Assembly (NCBI GenBank): GCA_012295275.1
Contig: CM022673.1
Coordinates: 19,955,810-20,019,809 of the forward strand
Origin: Chrysomallon squamiferum
Lineage: Eukaryota > Mollusca > Gastropoda > Neomphalida > Peltospiridae
Direction of reading: 5' to 3'
Length of the DNA stretch: 64,000 bases
The position numbers and the translations under genes were made by a program. Below are positions 50,492 to 62,467 of this stretch, one piece after another; within the stretch, counting starts at the first letter, position 1; each line of letters opens with the position of its first letter. Below the pieces are notes generated by a model. The model worked only from the letters and a program-made list of their open reading frames with translations, was not told the DNA's origin and did no database searches.

Positions 50492-52700
50492 CAAATGAAA
50501 TTTGAAAAATGAAAAAGAAATAATGTAATATATTCAGCGATGACCGATTTGAAAAGCTATCGCCCTTTGTCAAGCATTTTGGCTTTTCCGTTACATTATA
50601 GCGTGGTTATAGTTAGTGCTGGTTTAGAGTGGAGGTTCGTCAGCACATTATATTTTAGCATTGGTTTCTGATATCAGGAAGAATGGAAACAATCAGTTAT
50701 AATGTCATACCCAATCAAATTTTAAAATATCAGCAGCGGGAGAGTTCGTAGGGTGTCTATGTCACAGCATTATGCTTTGAAAGAGGAACTTAGAAATGCT
50801 TGTTTATCGATATGACGGACGAAATATTCTTACCAGATGCTAAGCAGCCTAGGATTAACAAATAAGCATAATAAATATATGGTTAGGGCACCAAGTGAAC
50901 GGATGCAAGTGTTTTATCCCTTTCTTTAATGTGCTGAATTATTTCACCGAAAGACACGACTTTAATCAAACCATGTTAATTTCTTTTATAACTTTGCTCT
51001 TCCAGACTCCCGCTTCATATGAAATCAGTTCTGAGTTATAGTGAATTGCGGTGTAGGAAAAAATCGAAAATAATTAATATATATCACACGGCGTAAGCAT
51101 CGTTGTTCAATTTGCACACACCTTTACCACATCGCGAAAATATTTAAGGTAATTCAATTAAACACGAGCTACAAAATAAAAATCTCCTTATCATCGAAAG
51201 TTTAATTACAAAATTACAAATATCTTTTTGTTTGTGTATGCCTATGTCTATGTATGTATACCTAAATGTGTCTGTGAGTGTAAATATGTGTAAGTGGCTA
51301 TACGTGTGCTTTTCTGTCCATAGGATATACAAAAAAAAAAGGAATACATGCACGTTGTTAATTGAATACTAATAAAATGTTTTGCCACCAGTTAATGTAA
51401 ATTATTAACTGATGTACACTAATACTCTAATTAAATCAAGAATACTTTAATATTATCATCATCATTACTGGTGTTGTCATCACTGCTGTTATATTAACAA
51501 CAACATTAGCAGCAGCATCATTATTTATTTATCCATTCACCCGTTTATTCATTCTTTTATTCATTCATTCATTTATATTTTTTGTACTGTGTATATACGT
51601 TAGTCGTGTCTGCTGCTCAGATTAATGTACTATTATGATATGGATACCTGAAAATGTTGTAAGCTTTAATTTTATTCTATTTATTGTTTCTGAATATCAA
51701 AGTTATTGAAAATGGATTTATTTATTTTTATTCTTTAATTTTTTTCTTTCTTTCTTTCTTTTTTCCCCTTTTTTTAAATTTTCTTTTTTGTTACCTTTAT
51801 TTTGTCTTTTTTTTAAATTTTATTTATTTATTTACATATTTACTTTTTTATTGTCTTTAAATTACATTTTTGCTGAAGACAGTACTGACTTCAGTACGGT
51901 AATGTTGGATTTCATGATGACAAATGTAAAGCTTTAAAAATCATCAAACTCATCCTTAACTTTTATACTGCTTTCGGAACGAAACAAACATAAAAAATAG
52001 TTCTTTAATAACAGTAAATGAACTTGTATATATCAGAATTTTTATTTGAATTTTTTTTATACGTTATAATAATAATATATGTAAATTGTTAATTGGTGTA
52101 ATCTATTAGTTTAATTAAATAAAGAATAGTTATTATTATTATTATTATTATTATTATTGGTAGCAGTAGTAGTAGTGGTACTATGTTGTTTATCAAATAC
52201 CAGGTGTGTGTTTGAATCACAGAAAGTGACTAAGAATGTCAATGAAAACCGTTGTCCTTACATGATACATATTTTTGTGATCTCTAAGCTAGGAGTGTGT
52301 GCTTATCATTTTAATTTACAAAATACGATTGTTTTGGCCACTGAACATTTCATTTTTACAAGTTTCGAAAAATTAAAGGGTACGTTTACTATTTCTATCA
52401 CTGCTATCTCCACCACTAACAGTGGTACCATAACAATTCAAATCTTATAAATTACCACCCTTATTTCTACTACTACAACAGTTACTACTAGTTTCGTAAA
52501 TTTGGGACTTTTAATATGAAAAAACGGGTTAGCTGACATTATTAAATCTTGAGCTAACGTTGCCGGAAATGGAAAGTATGTGCAGCCGCGGTACACTTGC
52601 GAAATCTAATCACACAAAATTCATATTACTACAAGAACATATTAATAACTTGGCAAATTCCTTCCCGTAAATTACTGGAACCAACACACTAACAGACATG
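48860..52700. other. Intergenic DNA between tetraspanin copies 2 and 3
   Basis: A possible poly(A) signal (AATAAA, 49316) marks the end of copy 2. Otherwise AT-rich with (TAA)n at 50439-50491 and long T-runs. I found no exons 1-5 of a third tetraspanin here. Confidence 0.45.
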
Positions 52701-52710
52701 TCATGCATGC

Positions 52711-52908
52711 CTATTTATCTAACTCAGGCAGCAATAGCAGTTGTTCTCTTTGAGGAACTTGAAATAGATGATGATTTTCGTACGAAACTTCGAGAAAGCT
52801 GTTAAAGATGACGACCACATCACAATCGCTGGATACAGCATTTAACATACGTAAAATCTGTTTCCATGTATCTCCAGCAGCTGTCCAGGAAGTATGACAA
52901 GGTGACAA
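52711..52908 (-). other. Open coding-like patch, possibly transposon-derived
   Basis: The minus strand is open for 66 codons and reads SSDCDVVVIFNSFLEVSYEN and REQLLLLPELDK. The VVIFNSFLE.SYEN part loosely recalls a motif (VVFDRY..SIK) seen in uncharacterised, repetitive ORFs of aquatic invertebrates. The plus strand of the same bases reads AAIAVVLFEELEIDDDF, superficially like a tetraspanin TM3 end. Neither is convincing. Confidence 0.2.
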
Positions 52909-53439
52909 TTACAACATAATCAGGATCTAAAAACTCTTGATCTGTCTGACAATCCATTCAGTTTTGTCTTCGGGGCCTGATGTGTTAGGTTCAGTTATCA
53001 CAGATAAAAATGCTATCAACTGTTATTATGAAGTAGAGATTACCTCAGAGGCAATGAAGAAGTTAACAAACAGCTGCATCTCACATATACTGTTCTTTCG
53101 CAGCTAATTATAACTTCGTAACAGCAATATGCAATATAGTTGTGTTATAAAATAAGATACAAATCTGAGTTTATGCTTTCAGTAAGAACTAGACTGAGTG
53201 AGAAAGACATTCATTTACCCATTTTGCTGAATCAGCTTGCTCAATTTGCTCAAATTGATGATTACCTGTACATCAAACATGTCCATTGCTGTCGAAATAA
53301 GAAATTCATATTAAAACATTCATTTTTCACTGGACCAAAACCACTATTACTACTTCTGTTTCTTCTCTTACTTATTATTATTGTTGTGATTGTCTTGCAT
53401 GCTAATAATGAGATAATTAAAATAGCTGTTATCGTTAAG

Positions 53440-54041
53440 GGATGTTATGAAAAACTGACTAATTCCGAATGGCCAGCTGTTATTGCTAATGAATTGTTGA
53501 TTATTCAGGTATCATCTGTTTAATCAATTGAACATCTAACTGTGTACACATGCACACAAATGTACACTCATAAAAATTACATACATACTCACATATAAAA
53601 AGACACGCACACATGCACCCATACATGCACACATATCCATATTAAATCTCATTCATATACATATTTTCTCAATATCATATATTTATTTATTTATTAGTTT
53701 AATACATACATATACTAACAAAATATATTCACAAAACAAGAATCAATGAATACTCAGATGCATGCATTCACAGTTATTTTATACATATTCAAAACATTTA
53801 AACAAATACATACATACATACATACATACATATACATATACATATATTTATGCATATACATACATAATACAAAATATATATATATATATTGTCTCTGGGA
53901 ATTCATACTGAAATGTTATTTATAATAATAAGATAATCTATTTTTAATCAACAGCTCTTGTTGATCTTCTGCATAATCTGGAATATCCATAAGGATATGA
54001 AAGAAAAAGGAGAATATGTTTTGTATTGTTCTGATGATTAG
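53440..54041 (+). pseudogene. Tetraspanin, tandem copy 3: only last two exons recognisable
   Basis: Exon 53440-53508 (GCYEKLTNSEWPAVIANELL, then IIQ) follows an AAG acceptor and ends CAG|GTATCA. It matches exon 6 of the other copies (GCYDNL..., SCYESL...) but has 23 codons instead of 27-28, and the membrane part is spoiled by charged residues. Exon 53955-54041 (LLLIFCIIWNIHKDMKEKGE and a short tail to TAG) matches exon 7, with TM4 intact. Both junctions are phase 0 as in copies 1 and 2. No exons for TM1-TM3 or the CCG loop were found upstream, so this looks like a truncated duplicate. A diverged functional gene with unrecognised 5' exons is possible. Confidence 0.55.
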
Positions 54042-54049
54042 CTCATGTT

Positions 54050-54496
54050 TTCTACAACCTTTCAGTATCCACTGCACCTATTAAACTACAAAATAAATTA
54101 CAAAACATTACTAGAATTATAAAAATATATTTCCATATGATATATAAGTAATATATTTTAGCAATAAGTATACTAGCAATACTTTATATTATATTTATCT
54201 TTAACAATGTGTTTGAAGGTGTATGTGTCTGTTTATCTATATGCATGTAAGAGTATTAGGAGCAGGAGATGAAAAGTAATATTTGCATTTTTCTTACATA
54301 TGTTCAGATAGATGTGTCAGCATTACTGTATATTGCTAAACAAATTATTGTTCATAATTGTATTTAAAAATCTCTCTCTCTCTTTCTGCTTAAATTTAGT
54401 TTTTTCGAAAAAATATAAACAAAACAAAACAAAACAAACCATGAAAAAGACTCAGAAAGCAAATGGAAATAATAATAATAATAATAAATGATGATG

Positions 54497-54554
<58 letters not shown>

Positions 54555-55060
54555 GTAAAAACCTCGCAAAGTAATAAAAGGATAATTCCTTCTATAGATT
54601 TCAATTTCAGTTTAGTTTTCAGTTTCTTTTGTCGCGTGTGACTTGTGATTCAGCTTGACATTTTGTCTAAAACAGAATATATTTTGAGATGCTGATAATA
54701 TTATAATATTCAACAATAACAAAACAAGCTTTCACTGACTGCTGTTTCATACTACAAACATAAATACCATTAAAGTTTTTTACAGAGCGGTAGTTCATAC
54801 TGTAATAAAATACTACATTCTTTCACAAGTATACTTACTTTTACAAACTAAATATTGTCACTTGTGCCTTCAATCCCACATACCCACATCCAAGCGCACG
54901 CATACAGGTACACGGACACACTCTCTCACATATATACATATATATATATACATACACACACACATGCACACACACACACACACATACACTAAATGTCTGT
55001 CTACAACAAACCAAGATACAACATACGTACATACACAGTTTAAAACCCAAGAAATATTTT
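54050..55060. other. Intergenic DNA between converging genes
   Basis: Contains (TAA)n at 54471-54551 and (TA)n/(CA)n near 54930-54985. No gene seen. It lies between the plus-strand tetraspanin remnant and the minus-strand PNT gene. Confidence 0.5.
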
Positions 55061-55063
55061 TAA

Positions 55064-55737
55064 TTATTGCTGTTCCGATCGTAAAGTATTTGTTGTCGGA
55101 GAAATAGTTGAATCTGACGTTGTTATTGTAAATGCTAACTCTGACGTTGTCTGAAGATTCTGACTATCAATTTCACGTTCAGTAGTTATCATAATCTCTT
55201 CTGCAGCGATAGAACTTGCTGGTGAGCTGTTCCCACTGGATTCTCCCTGTTCGTATAAAGTGGGCAGGTCAGGAGAATAACTTGTACCTACAGTACATAA
55301 ATTATAAATGTTTCGATCAATAGTCAGATTTGATAAACAAAAATACATTCTGTAATATGTGCGTATAATTTATACGTAATTGTGGTATGTATATATGTTA
55401 GGATTTGAACATTCTCTGTCTTAGGTATGAGCTGATTAGACTTTGCACGTAGACAATTTTCGGGAACGCACTGGCACAGGATGACAAAGTCGAATCACGA
55501 CCTCACAAACCCCGTCAGATACCGCTGACGATAATAGAATGTATGGTACCCATTCGTCCGATACCGTTCGGCCATCAAGACAATCTTATGTATGTATGCA
55601 GGATGTAGATATTAGGTATGTCTGTATTATATGTATTTGTATACGTTTTATATATATATATATATATATATATGGATGGATGGATGGATGGATGGATGTA
55701 TGTATGTAATATATTGGTATGGATAACATCTAGGTAA

Positions 55738-55814
<77 letters not shown>

Positions 55815-57299
55815 TATTGTGCATCCGTTTGTTTTTAATGTGTGCATACATGTGTTAAGATATGTATTTATGTTGAATGCATGTTTGTTTGATTGTGTGA
55901 GTATCGAAATAACGTTCAGAGGCAAGGCACTTTCACAAATAGACCGATTATTCCGATTCCATTGTGTAAGAATAACGAATATCCATGATCTTACAGGTAC
56001 CTATTCGAGCAAAATTCGCCAATAGTTTAATAATATTATAACACAGATAAGTAACAGTAATTAGTTATTCACAAAATCCGCGCATTCTCGAAACATTTCT
56101 ACTGTTGAGACAGAAACATTTGGTGGCTATGATTTTATAAGTTGTATATGCGTTAGTTATTTTTAACTGTTGAGTAGTCTGTGTATGTTACGTATGAAGT
56201 CTGTGCTCGATTAATTATAATAACAACAATAACAATAATAATGATAACAACAATACCAGCAATAATAATAATAATAATAATAACAACAATAATAAAAATA
56301 ATAGGTTCATAAGTACGTTTTATTTTGTTTTGTGGGGTTTTTTTTGTTGTTGGGATTTTTTTGTTTGTTTTGTTTATTTTTATTATTATTTTTATTATGC
56401 GTGTGCTTCTATATAAGTTTAAGTACATAAATAAAATACAACCAATCTACTCCAGATCGAAATCTATTTAATCTTATAAAAATCGTAAGATACTTACCAA
56501 GCTGGTAAACGTTTTGAAAGATTTCAAAAATAGTGCCGCCTAGCATCGGAACTAGTCTGACGAAGTCGGCTCGTATCATTTTCACGAGTTCTTTCCCGCC
56601 AACGCCTTCAAAAGCCGTCTGCAACCGTTGTTTCTCTTCTGCACCAAGGTTTTTTACTTTGACTATGTAATCTATCCAGCTGCACACTTCCGCTGGCGTC
56701 CAGTGGTCTGGATGCAAGACCGTCCAGCGGAGGTCACCCCGTGTATCTGACCCCAAAACGACAATAAATAAATAAATAAATAAACAACTGTAATAAACAA
56801 AATTATTACGAATGTGCCAGAGCTATTTCTAAACCCAAGGTCAGAAAAAACTTTACGTCCCCTTTCAAAAAAGGTGTTCAATTGTTCTGGTTATATGTTG
56901 TCTGGCATCGCTAAGCTGATAAGAGGCAGTACGTTCCCTTCGGCTGGAAAAATGCTGACTTCATGAGCACTGAACAAATAGAACCCGCTGATGACCATAC
57001 ACTGCCCATTTCAATCCCGAACGACGATTTTGCGTTGTCGTTAGTGGTACATGGACATCGTGGGTGTGCCTGTTCTTTGCTTGTCTTACATCTGCTAATG
57101 GTGCCTGTAACATTGCTGATTATACCAATATGGGAAGATGGTTGTACCATACCCACGGTAAGGTGTCCTTGTGGTATTCCTTTGGTGAACTTTTGTAACT
57201 GTGGATGTGTGACATTTACAGTTCACATTATTTCTTCCTTTCGGTTTTATTTTATTTAGTTACACCGTATTCGAAACTTAATTAATTTATAGTTATTGC

Positions 57300-57359
<60 letters not shown>

Positions 57360-57796
57360 TTCTCTTTCAGTTATATAAACAGTATATCTTTTATTATTTC
57401 CTTGATATATGTCCACTAAATAAATATTTAAAGTCATTTATTACTATTTTAGAGCCGCGCCATCTTGCTGTTATACTGATAATTCTGTAAATATTCATGA
57501 TGTTATAAAAAGTCTGTTAATAAAAATGTTTCACTTTTCAGAGAAAACTATTTATTATTCATTACTTAGAATTTTTGTTTAAAAATATAATATTGTCAAA
57601 ATAAAAATAATAGATGAAATAAGAAAAAAAATTCGGAAGGCTGAATAAATCAATAAATGACAGAACAAAAGAATCTATGTGTGAATGATGAGTGAACGAG
57701 TGAATGCTGAACCGATACGCAGTAATATATATATTTTTTACTTTTAAATAAATTTTAATTCTATCTTACCTCTATCCAGTTCTTGAGATTTCCTCT
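55064..57796 (-). CDS. ESE/ELF3-like PNT-domain gene without a visible ETS domain
   Basis: Minus strand. Exon 56498-56746 encodes a complete PNT (Pointed/SAM) domain: [36 protein letters not shown] and [14 protein letters not shown] domains mediate protein contacts in ETS transcription factors. It enters and leaves in phase 1. The next exon, 55064-55287, has acceptor TACTGTAG and joins exactly in phase (G|GT). It gives 73 residues, Ser/Thr-rich and acidic ([17 protein letters not shown], then [19 protein letters not shown]), and a TAA. Upstream, a 27-base microexon (57770-57796, RKSQELDR) with clean splice sites fits the same phase. The first exon is not found. No ETS exons lie between the stop and the tetraspanin remnant 1 kb away. 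It may be a Mae/Edl-like regulator or a truncated duplicate of the neighbour at 62468-63846. Confidence 0.7.
55489..55579 (-). mobile_element. tRNA-like SINE fragment candidate
   Basis: On the minus strand, GATGGCCGAACGG resembles the A box of Leu/Ser-type tRNAs, and about 70 bases later TGATTCGACTT resembles a weak B box. It lies downstream of the PNT gene's TAA, in sequence less AT-rich than usual here. A degenerate tRNA-derived SINE is plausible. It is not an intact tRNA gene. Confidence 0.25.
55651..55815. repeat. (TA)n/(TGGA)n/(TATG)n compound repeats
   Basis: A series of TA tracts interrupted by TGGA units, between the two PNT gene exons or just upstream of its tail exon. Confidence 0.9.
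56890..57200. other. Less AT-rich, doubly open patch of unknown nature
   Basis: Both strands are open (plus 56963-57259, minus 56911-57156) and the composition is coding-like. A third, plus-strand frame gives [19 protein letters not shown], then [12 protein letters not shown] ending at a donor-like G|GTAAGG (57157). It lies in an intron of the PNT gene. It could be an unrecognised exon or transposon debris. Confidence 0.25.
57298..57357. repeat. (TAT)n microsatellite
   Basis: A trinucleotide tract of about 60 bases. Confidence 0.95.
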
Positions 57797-58761
57797 CTGC
57801 GTAAATAATGAGGTGTTTTCAAATAATTTCAGAGTTGCATTGTGGTAAGATATACAAATATCTTTTTGCAAAACGTAATCAAGGAAGGTAACTTGGATAG
57901 GTTTGAATAAGTTCATATTTTTTAATAGGGAAGGTGGGACTGTGACTTATAATTGGCTCGGTACAGATTAGGGAAAACCCCGATATTCTATCAACATCCT
58001 CAGTTATTATTAAAATAGATACCAGGTAATATACTTTTCAAGAACGCAACACTTATTTTTAACCACAGTTACGCTGTTAGTGATATCTGGGAGAAAAAAC
58101 AATAACAAACAAACAACAACAACCAGGAAGTGGTCCAAACGGTCATCGCCCTTTTCAACAAAATATTGCTCCAAATAAAAGAATATGTGAACTAAATATT
58201 ACTGAAATGTGTTCCGGGTCTATGAAAAACAGATGCACATGTTTAAGATTATTATGATATTTGTTAACAAGTTTTTTTATTATTATTTATTTTATTATTA
58301 TTTATTAAGTTTACAGATTTTTCTTAGGCTGTTCCGAGATAAATACTAGTTTGATTTAGTTACAGATGTCATCAAAGAAAGAAAGAAAAATACAAAAACA
58401 AGAATAACGTTTAAAAATTAATAATATTAATAAAGACGGTAAGGATGATTATGATGATGACACTGATAGCTTCGTCTGTGTATATACCGTGAGTTAAGTC
58501 TTGGTATGTATGTATACATGGCATTAGGACCACAGATCAGATAATAATCAGTTATTATCTCATTCATGTTATACATTTGTTTATTTGACGATGTAGATAA
58601 ATATATTTGATAGTTTTGTTATTCATAGATATCAGTATACAATAAATGTATGAAAAAGAAAATACGAATAATATACATGCATCATACATATATATACATA
58701 GATGTATATACGCACATATATACAGATATATATATATATGTATGTATGTATCTATTATGGG

Positions 58762-59551
58762 TACAGTGGACTGTTAAAACCGACCTTACTGTGTAAACCG
58801 GCAACATTTCAAAATCTTATCCAGCTATCGTAAATCGTTTATTTAACAAAGCCTCGTCTAATGCAGATACTGTCTTCTTCGGATTCCTGGTGTAAATTCC
58901 AGAAAAAAAGAGAAGTTGTACTGTTATTTGTTTTGTCGACAGCGGCACACATTTTTCCAAGTACGATCACTTCTTAAACAACGACCACAATTTGCATATA
59001 AATTAGACAACCGCGTGAGATGAAATCACCGCTCTTCTTTGAAGAACAAACAGTGATGATGCCATACTTCTTGTATTTACTATTTGCAGGTAGATGAATA
59101 AGATTATTATTAGTGTATACCAGTATCTATAGATGAAATTCAGTCATTTAGATTTTGTGGCAGTTTATGATAGGAGAACAGACAGTATCTGACCATTATC
59201 AGAATTTACGAAACCAAAATTTCGGTAGAGAAAATTAGTAACGAATGGCAAATTCAAAAGTCTGAATGGATTGATCATACACACAATGACCACAAAACTA
59301 AACTTTCGTACACAGAGATTCTTAAAATATTAAAACAAATTAAATATTTTGCTGTTGCTACCGATGTTTTGCAACCGATGTTAACCATGGAGGCCACGAC
59401 CGAGGAGTTTGCATTGGAGAGAAATATGAAGAAATGCAGTCATCAGTGACATACCGTTTCTCAGCTGACACTGGATAGATGTGTAACAAAACGTATTCCA
59501 ATTTCATATCATTTTAATCTTTATAAACCGACACTCTGTCTAAAACGACAT
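58762..59551. mobile_element. Possible decayed pogo-like element or terminal repeat pair
   Basis: TA|CAGTGGACTGTTAAAACCGA begins a pogo-like terminal sequence at 58762. A related 33-base segment, CTTTATAAACCGACACTCTG, TCTAAAACGACA, recurs in the same orientation at 59519-59551. No transposase is readable between them. Direct rather than inverted orientation means this is not a simple intact element. Confidence 0.25.
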
Positions 59552-60806
59552 ATCTTGTTGGTTACACACACTCACGCACGCACGCACCCCACACACACAC
59601 GTACACACACAAATCCGATATCTCTTCCAGTAAAGCCAGAATCAAAGCAGTTGCAAATTACTGCGATTACAAAATAAATACCAGACATTTCAAGAGAGAA
59701 AATATCAAGAAAAGACAATATATCTAAAGAGGGCAAATCAACAAAGCAAAATGTTTATAGTGAAGGAGCGAAAAATCTAGCCATCGGCGTCTTGCCCTGT
59801 TCTTACATCAACACGTTAATCAATTTTTTTGGCAAATGTTGGGGAAAATATTAATGGTACTTTACATCAATGAACAACTGAAACGTTTGGTTTCATTTTC
59901 TATATAGACAATAACTTTAAATAAACAGAACAATGGATTTAGTCTGTAATTGTCATTCAGGGGACTTAATGTTTACTAATGTTGCTAAAACTGGTTCAGT
60001 CTACAGTTTGGCTTTCAACTCAGAAAAGGTTGCCGGCCCCTTGTTATGTGTTCATTATAAACGTGAATACATCAGTAAGCACTTCTATCTGGTGTACATA
60101 TCATGAATTAGACAGTATATTTAACTGCAAGTAAGAATAATGAAGGGAAAAGGAAAGATGTGTAATATTACAAAAGGCCTTCAAATTGATTCCAGAGAAC
60201 ATGTATGACTTTATTTTAAAAAAAAAAGTTCTTCATTCCACAAGAATCATAAAAAAAAAATTAAAAAAATGTGCATGTTGTTTTAAAATGTACAATGAAG
60301 TTTTTAAAGACTGTAACTTTTGTTTAATGTGAATATTTAATGTTAAAACAGGCAGTTTTAATTAAAATTAAATCATGTTTTGTTCTGTAGCAAGATAATA
60401 ATAATAATAATAATAAATGTTTATTTATCCTTATTTCGAGTTTAGATAATCTTTATTGTTATTGTTCAGTGTGGTTAGTTGTTGAAGAATTACTTCCTCT
60501 GTTAATTAAGTAACTTTTATTGATACTAATTAAAACTGGTATTAATCTCAGAGAGCTAGTTAAAATATTTTAGTTAACCTGGCCTAATATAATGTTTTAA
60601 TAACTGATAATTAAACATTAGGCCATTTTATATTTTTATTTTAGTTCAAGTAATTAATCAACTGCTTAATCTGTTTTTTTGTTGTTTCTTGTTACTGTAA
60701 TTTTTACCCCCTTTAGCACGTTTCATTATTCACAGGATAATTCAATTTAATTACCAGTAATAAATAAAGAGTTATTTGCATTTTTAAGATATGCATAGAG
60801 ACATAT

Positions 60807-60811
<5 letters not shown>

Positions 60812-60854
<43 letters not shown>
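60812..60854. repeat. (CA)n microsatellite
   Basis: A CA tract of about 44 bases, followed by (AAAT)n. Confidence 0.95.
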
Positions 60855-60856
<2 letters not shown>

Positions 60857-61187
60857 AATAAATAAATAAATAAATAAATAATTAATTAAGAATACTAAGA
60901 ATATTATCAAATTTTATCTCCAAATGAGTAATTATTTTTAATGACTAACAAAGCACAACCTTTAATAACAAGCATTTTATTTACTGTTTCAAATACGCAA
61001 GAACATTCTTATCTAAGTTTATGTTTAAATACATATTTATTTATTTTTATTTTTATGTTTAGTATTTTTATCCTAAACCAACCACCTTCTTCATTTTAAT
61101 TATTTTTATGAAATTTGTTTTCATATGAGTTTTACATTATTTCAAATCCTGAGTGACGTCGGTGTGTTTTGTTTTCACTATACATGT

Positions 61188-61189
<2 letters not shown>

Positions 61190-61279
<90 letters not shown>
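61190..61279. repeat. (GA)n microsatellite
   Basis: An uninterrupted GA tract of about 90 bases. Confidence 0.95.
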
Positions 61280-61281
<2 letters not shown>

Positions 61282-61666
61282 TTAAATAAAAATGAGTTGA
61301 TCAAAAGATCATATACGCTAATATATTTTATTTTGATTTATTTATTTACATACTTACTTACTTATTTAATTATTTTTGTTTTACCTTTTTCTGATGTAAC
61401 TAAATTAAAATTATGATATATTGTTTTGTAATAAGCATGAACTGAAAACACCAATAATTAATAAGTAAATGTTTTTATTTATTTAAGAAATAATAATTTG
61501 AGAATCAGTATCACTTAAAAGTGTTAAGACGTATTATCTTTTTATATTCGAATTAGTGGCAAGATATTATGATTATAATTTAATATTAAATTTTTCTCTC
61601 TTATTTAAAGCAAAAATAAAACATTTTCCAAAAGAAATAATAATAAATAATAAATAAATAAATATA

Positions 61667-61698
<32 letters not shown>

Positions 61699-62035
61699 AA
61701 TAATAATAGTGAAAACATTAAAGAAATAATGAACAAATAAAATAATTAATGAACGAACGAATGAATAAACAATAAATGAATGAATGTATGAACAATCTTC
61801 TAGCCGGGGTGACTAGAATAAAAACTGACTTATTCGGGTAATAATAAGAATGATAACTGATATTGATGATGATTGTGATTATGATTATGATAACGATGAT
61901 TTTATTAATTTTTTCATATGAGGATACATAGAGATAACTAATTCCATAGATCTATTTATTTTTCTTTAAATACTCCTTTAAATAAGTAAAAATAAAGTGT
62001 AACACCAAATAAATGAATAGATAAATTATTGTTGT

Positions 62036-62037
<2 letters not shown>

Positions 62038-62089
<52 letters not shown>

Positions 62090-62110
62090 CATAATCATAA
62101 TCATAATCAT
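62038..62110. repeat. (TAA)n/(TCATAA)n microsatellite
   Basis: TAA units followed by TCATAA units. Confidence 0.95.
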
Positions 62111-62467
62111 AAATCATTTAAATTTATAAGTTTTCTTTGTTTATAGACACACTGTTTGTAAATCTGCCTCGTTCTGTTTATTCCGAAGGATTCATTTTCC
62201 AAAATGAATAAATTGTAATATTTTGAAGCTGAAGAAAGCTACATTTTATTTGTGAAATCACTTCAGTTAAAATATTATTGTTGCGTGGAATGAAAGTTTT
62301 GAATTTGTTTGGTAACACTATAACCATTAACAAACACGATAATCCATCTTTGTCAGCAAAGCACAATTTTGTATTTCTAAAAGTAAGTCCGGTGATTTCA
62401 CAGCAACTGTGTTTAAAAAGACAGCAACGTAACGACTGATTTTATGGTTGAGTTTTTTAAATATGCA

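Larger units (their letters stand above)
57800..62460. other. Intergenic DNA between the two ETS-family loci
   Basis: The first exon and promoter of the PNT-only gene should lie here but were not identified. Otherwise holds a pogo-like terminal repeat candidate (58764-58803), (CA)n at 60812-60854, (GA)n at 61187-61279, AAAT/TAA repeats at 61640-61705, (TAA)n at 62038-62092 and a hairpin-forming segment at 60580-60625. Confidence 0.45.

Noticed and set aside
52711-52908. TM3/exon 3-4 of tetraspanin copy 3 on the plus strand
   Set aside because: The resemblance (AVVLFEEL.EIDDDF) is short, stops follow at once, and the minus strand is the longer open frame.
55484-55579. Functional tRNA gene
   Set aside because: The B box is poor, the arms cannot be folded convincingly and no proper acceptor stem is seen.
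55575-55925. 116-codon minus-strand frame rich in Tyr-Ile-His
   Set aside because: Built from (TA)n, (TGGA)n and (TATG)n repeats.
56963-57259. Plus-strand protein-coding gene
   Set aside because: Open on both strands with no family signal. Kept only as an unexplained patch.
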